Below, piece after piece: positions 61,759 to 64,000 of a stretch of 64,000 nt of DNA; the stretch's first letter is position 1, and each line of letters begins with the position of its first letter. The notes below the pieces were generated by a model. That model worked only from the letters and a program-made list of their open reading frames with translations. It made no database searches and was not told the DNA's origin. This stretch comes from Watersipora subatra (lineage: Eukaryota > Bryozoa > Gymnolaemata > Cheilostomatida > Watersiporidae): assembly GCF_963576615.1 (NCBI RefSeq), contig NC_088711.1, positions 15,919,869-15,983,868 on the forward strand. Reading direction: 5' to 3'. Made by a program: the position numbers and the translations under genes.

Positions 61759-64000
61759 TGTCGCACGGTGTCTTCAAGTGAAATAACTGGTACAAGCACA
61801 CATTGCAAGTTATCTGTTGATAACAGAGATTTATATCCTCATCCATTATAAAGTCAACAAGTTGTCATGAACCTTTAAAGTTGTTCCTTGTTTACCCAAT
61901 AGAATTAGAACAAAAAATAGTTTCATGAATATATTTTCAAAAGCAAATGTTAAAATGATTTGTGATGTAAAAGAAATTGAAAAATGAAATCTATGTTCGC
62001 AAACTGAAATAAACTTTAATGTTACATGCATGGAGCTTGACCTTCATGTAACATATAAATGAAAAAAAGGTTAAGAGTAGTAACATTAATTTTAACCCAC
62101 CTGGAAAAATAATACAACCCACCATTTTTTTCATGCCAAGTACCCACAGCAGAGTAGCTTAAATTTCAAAACCTTGCATAAAAAGACAAAGTTTAATAAC
62201 ACCTGTCTTAGGATCAATAATGCTGATGATTTAGTTTGAGCATTCTGTTGATGGTAATCTTTAAATATTATACCTGATGAATATTGTATCTTAGCACAAA
62301 AATATAGTAAAAAATTCAAGCTAGGATACAAAAATTAACAACGAATTAAATGTTTGTATCTAGCCACATTTGATATATTATATTACAAGCTTAAGCGACA
62401 ATAAATAAGAAATCTATGATGTACTTACTGCACATGTGCTTTGCGCTATTGTGATAAGTATACAGTATGCCGGTGAGTGCATTAATCAATAGCTTGTTTG
62501 TGCTATATGAAAGCTTTGTCAGGCCATACTGAAGCCTAGCTCGCATGGCCTGATGATTATGACCAGTCATGCAGACATTCATCAGCAAGCTCATGCCATC
62601 CCAATGCGCTTGAGCTGGCACGAACAAGCCACGTCCTCGCATCCTCATTCTTGTAGCATTTCATTGACTGTAGTCACTCCTTTATGCAATCGTGTACTAA
62701 ATATGGCCTGATTTAACCCTGCAGAAAGAAAGCTTTCGTGGCAAAGCATGAGTTCTCATGAACTACCAAAAAATCTTTCTCACGTTAAGGTTGCATTATG
62801 CTCACAGGAAATAAAGATGAGTGTTCAGAGAATATCCAGAGAAAATAGTCGCCAAGTCTGAAGAGGTGACTCTTGAATACTCTGGTACTTTGATAGTCTG
62901 GTATTGGGTGTTTAAATTGGTTGTTGTAAAATTCTGCAAAAGGTTGCTTGAATTTCAAGCTAAATTGCATATGCTTGGCCATGGTGATACCAACGCACGT
63001 TAGCTATTTTACAGGTCCACATAGCCAATTTTTGGTGTTAAATGTTTAATTCAGACTAAAATCTTTTAATTTTCAGACGTAATGATTGCAAAATCTAATA
63101 CACCCCTTTCTTGGAACTCGTTACAACAGTAAACCCCTAAGGTGCCCACTAAGTGCTTTAAGCTGCCCAAGCAATATTTCATTTAAAATCAAGAAATGGA
63201 ACCAAAAGTTAAAAATTTCCGTTTTCATGTTTTTGCCACAATCAAAAACAACCTTTTTTACACTTTTGAGTTGGGCAACATCTGAATCAATTTCATAAAA
63301 AAGGTCAGTTGAATGCCTTGCTGACTTTCGTAATGCTGCATCAGCAATGTCACATGTGTTACCACCAAGGCAAGCTGAAGTGTTGAGCTATGCATTACTA
63401 AGGAATTTCGGTTAATCAGCTGATTGCTCACTTGTGTAGCCAAAACAGTATTTATTTAGTAATAACAATCATATTTTTATGAATACATGAAATATATTCA
63501 AAATTGAAAAAAGTATAGGAGCCTATTGTATGCAGAATGATCACAGCGGTTGCTCACGAGGAAACTTCCATCTGCCTCATAATTGTTTCGTACATTTTTT
63601 AAGCATTCAAACCTTACAGCTAGCAACCCTTGGAAACCAAGAGTAATGGTTGCTATGATGATATCCTCATGTGAGTTAGTAAACCTCAGCTATTGTAAAT
63701 TGTTTCTCACTCCCTGATCCGATCAGAGTGCATTTTATCACTCTTGCTTAGCATTATACCATCGGTAACAAAACAGTAAGATAGCGTTTTAGGAGATAAT
63801 AATTATGTTCTACAGAAAACTGGGATATTTTCGACCACTTGTTCTTCGTATCCCACAAATGACAGCAACTAAGCATGCTGATGCCGGCCTTAGTGTAACT
63901 TTAAGAAATGATGGCTAATCATCAAGCTAGGTAAGTTAGTTTTGACAGTTGAATTTTCCTTACGGTTTAATTGCTCCTTTTCTAGTTGTTTAAGAAAGAT
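61759..64000. other. Upstream flank of FASN, no supported gene
   Basis: Should contain the FASN promoter and 5' UTR, but no core promoter element is clear enough to call. Short frames at 62391-62648 and 63258-63443 lack family resemblance or splice context. No repeat with clear ends was found. Confidence 0.5.

Noticed and set aside
62391-62648. 85-codon minus-strand frame as an upstream FASN exon or small gene
   Set aside because: No family resemblance, no matching splice phase with FASN exon 1, and nothing conserved in its neighbourhood.

Overview
This is a 64 kb window of an AT-rich, intron-rich animal nuclear genome. Spliceosomal introns, three animal-type genes and a dense mix of eukaryotic transposons point to an invertebrate; the mixture (R2/R4-type LINE, FLYWCH-MULE, Ty3 element, many MITEs) suggests a lophotrochozoan such as a mollusc or bryozoan, but the sequence alone does not fix the species.

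Genes. (1) 9395-22752, minus strand: a 10-exon gene whose exons splice in frame into a 397-residue HMG-box protein with the HMGXB4 C-terminal domain. (2) 37501-45281, plus strand: a 4-exon secreted, probably GPI-anchored Ly6/uPAR (three-finger) protein with ten cysteines. (3) 45577-61758, minus strand: a complete 34-exon animal type I fatty acid synthase of 2517 residues, in the order KS-MAT-DH-pseudoMT-pseudoKR-ER-KR-ACP-TE, with every catalytic motif I looked for present. Genes 2 and 3 converge, 295 bp apart, over a shared AT-rich poly(A) region. Two plus-strand exons (7888-8060 and 8986-9124) look coding but could not be assigned to a protein.

Mobile DNA. 1-5760: an inverted dispersed repeat, a GC-rich MITE and a decayed LINE with a restriction-like endonuclease that abuts a TA microsatellite. 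6568-26768: small DNA transposons, mostly inside the HMGXB4 introns, several with exact target-site duplications (hAT, TTAA-type, TA-type, pogo/Tigger) plus Helitron/SINE-like copies. 27242-30924: a Ty3-type LTR element lacking its RNase H region. 31923-37248: a full-length but dead FLYWCH-MULE transposon with terminal inverted arrays of a TCGAAA motif and an exact 8-bp target duplication; it sits 253 bp upstream of the Ly6 first exon.

The most unusual signal is in the fatty acid synthase gene. Two introns begin with minisatellites whose repeat unit contains the 5' splice site itself. In one (50561-50806) seven identical CAG|GTGAGT donors lie exactly 36 bp apart and all in the same frame, so donor choice could add 0 to 6 copies of a 12-residue repeat just before the enoylreductase domain. 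In the other (58490-58885) the repeated donors are followed by a stop codon and would truncate the protein.
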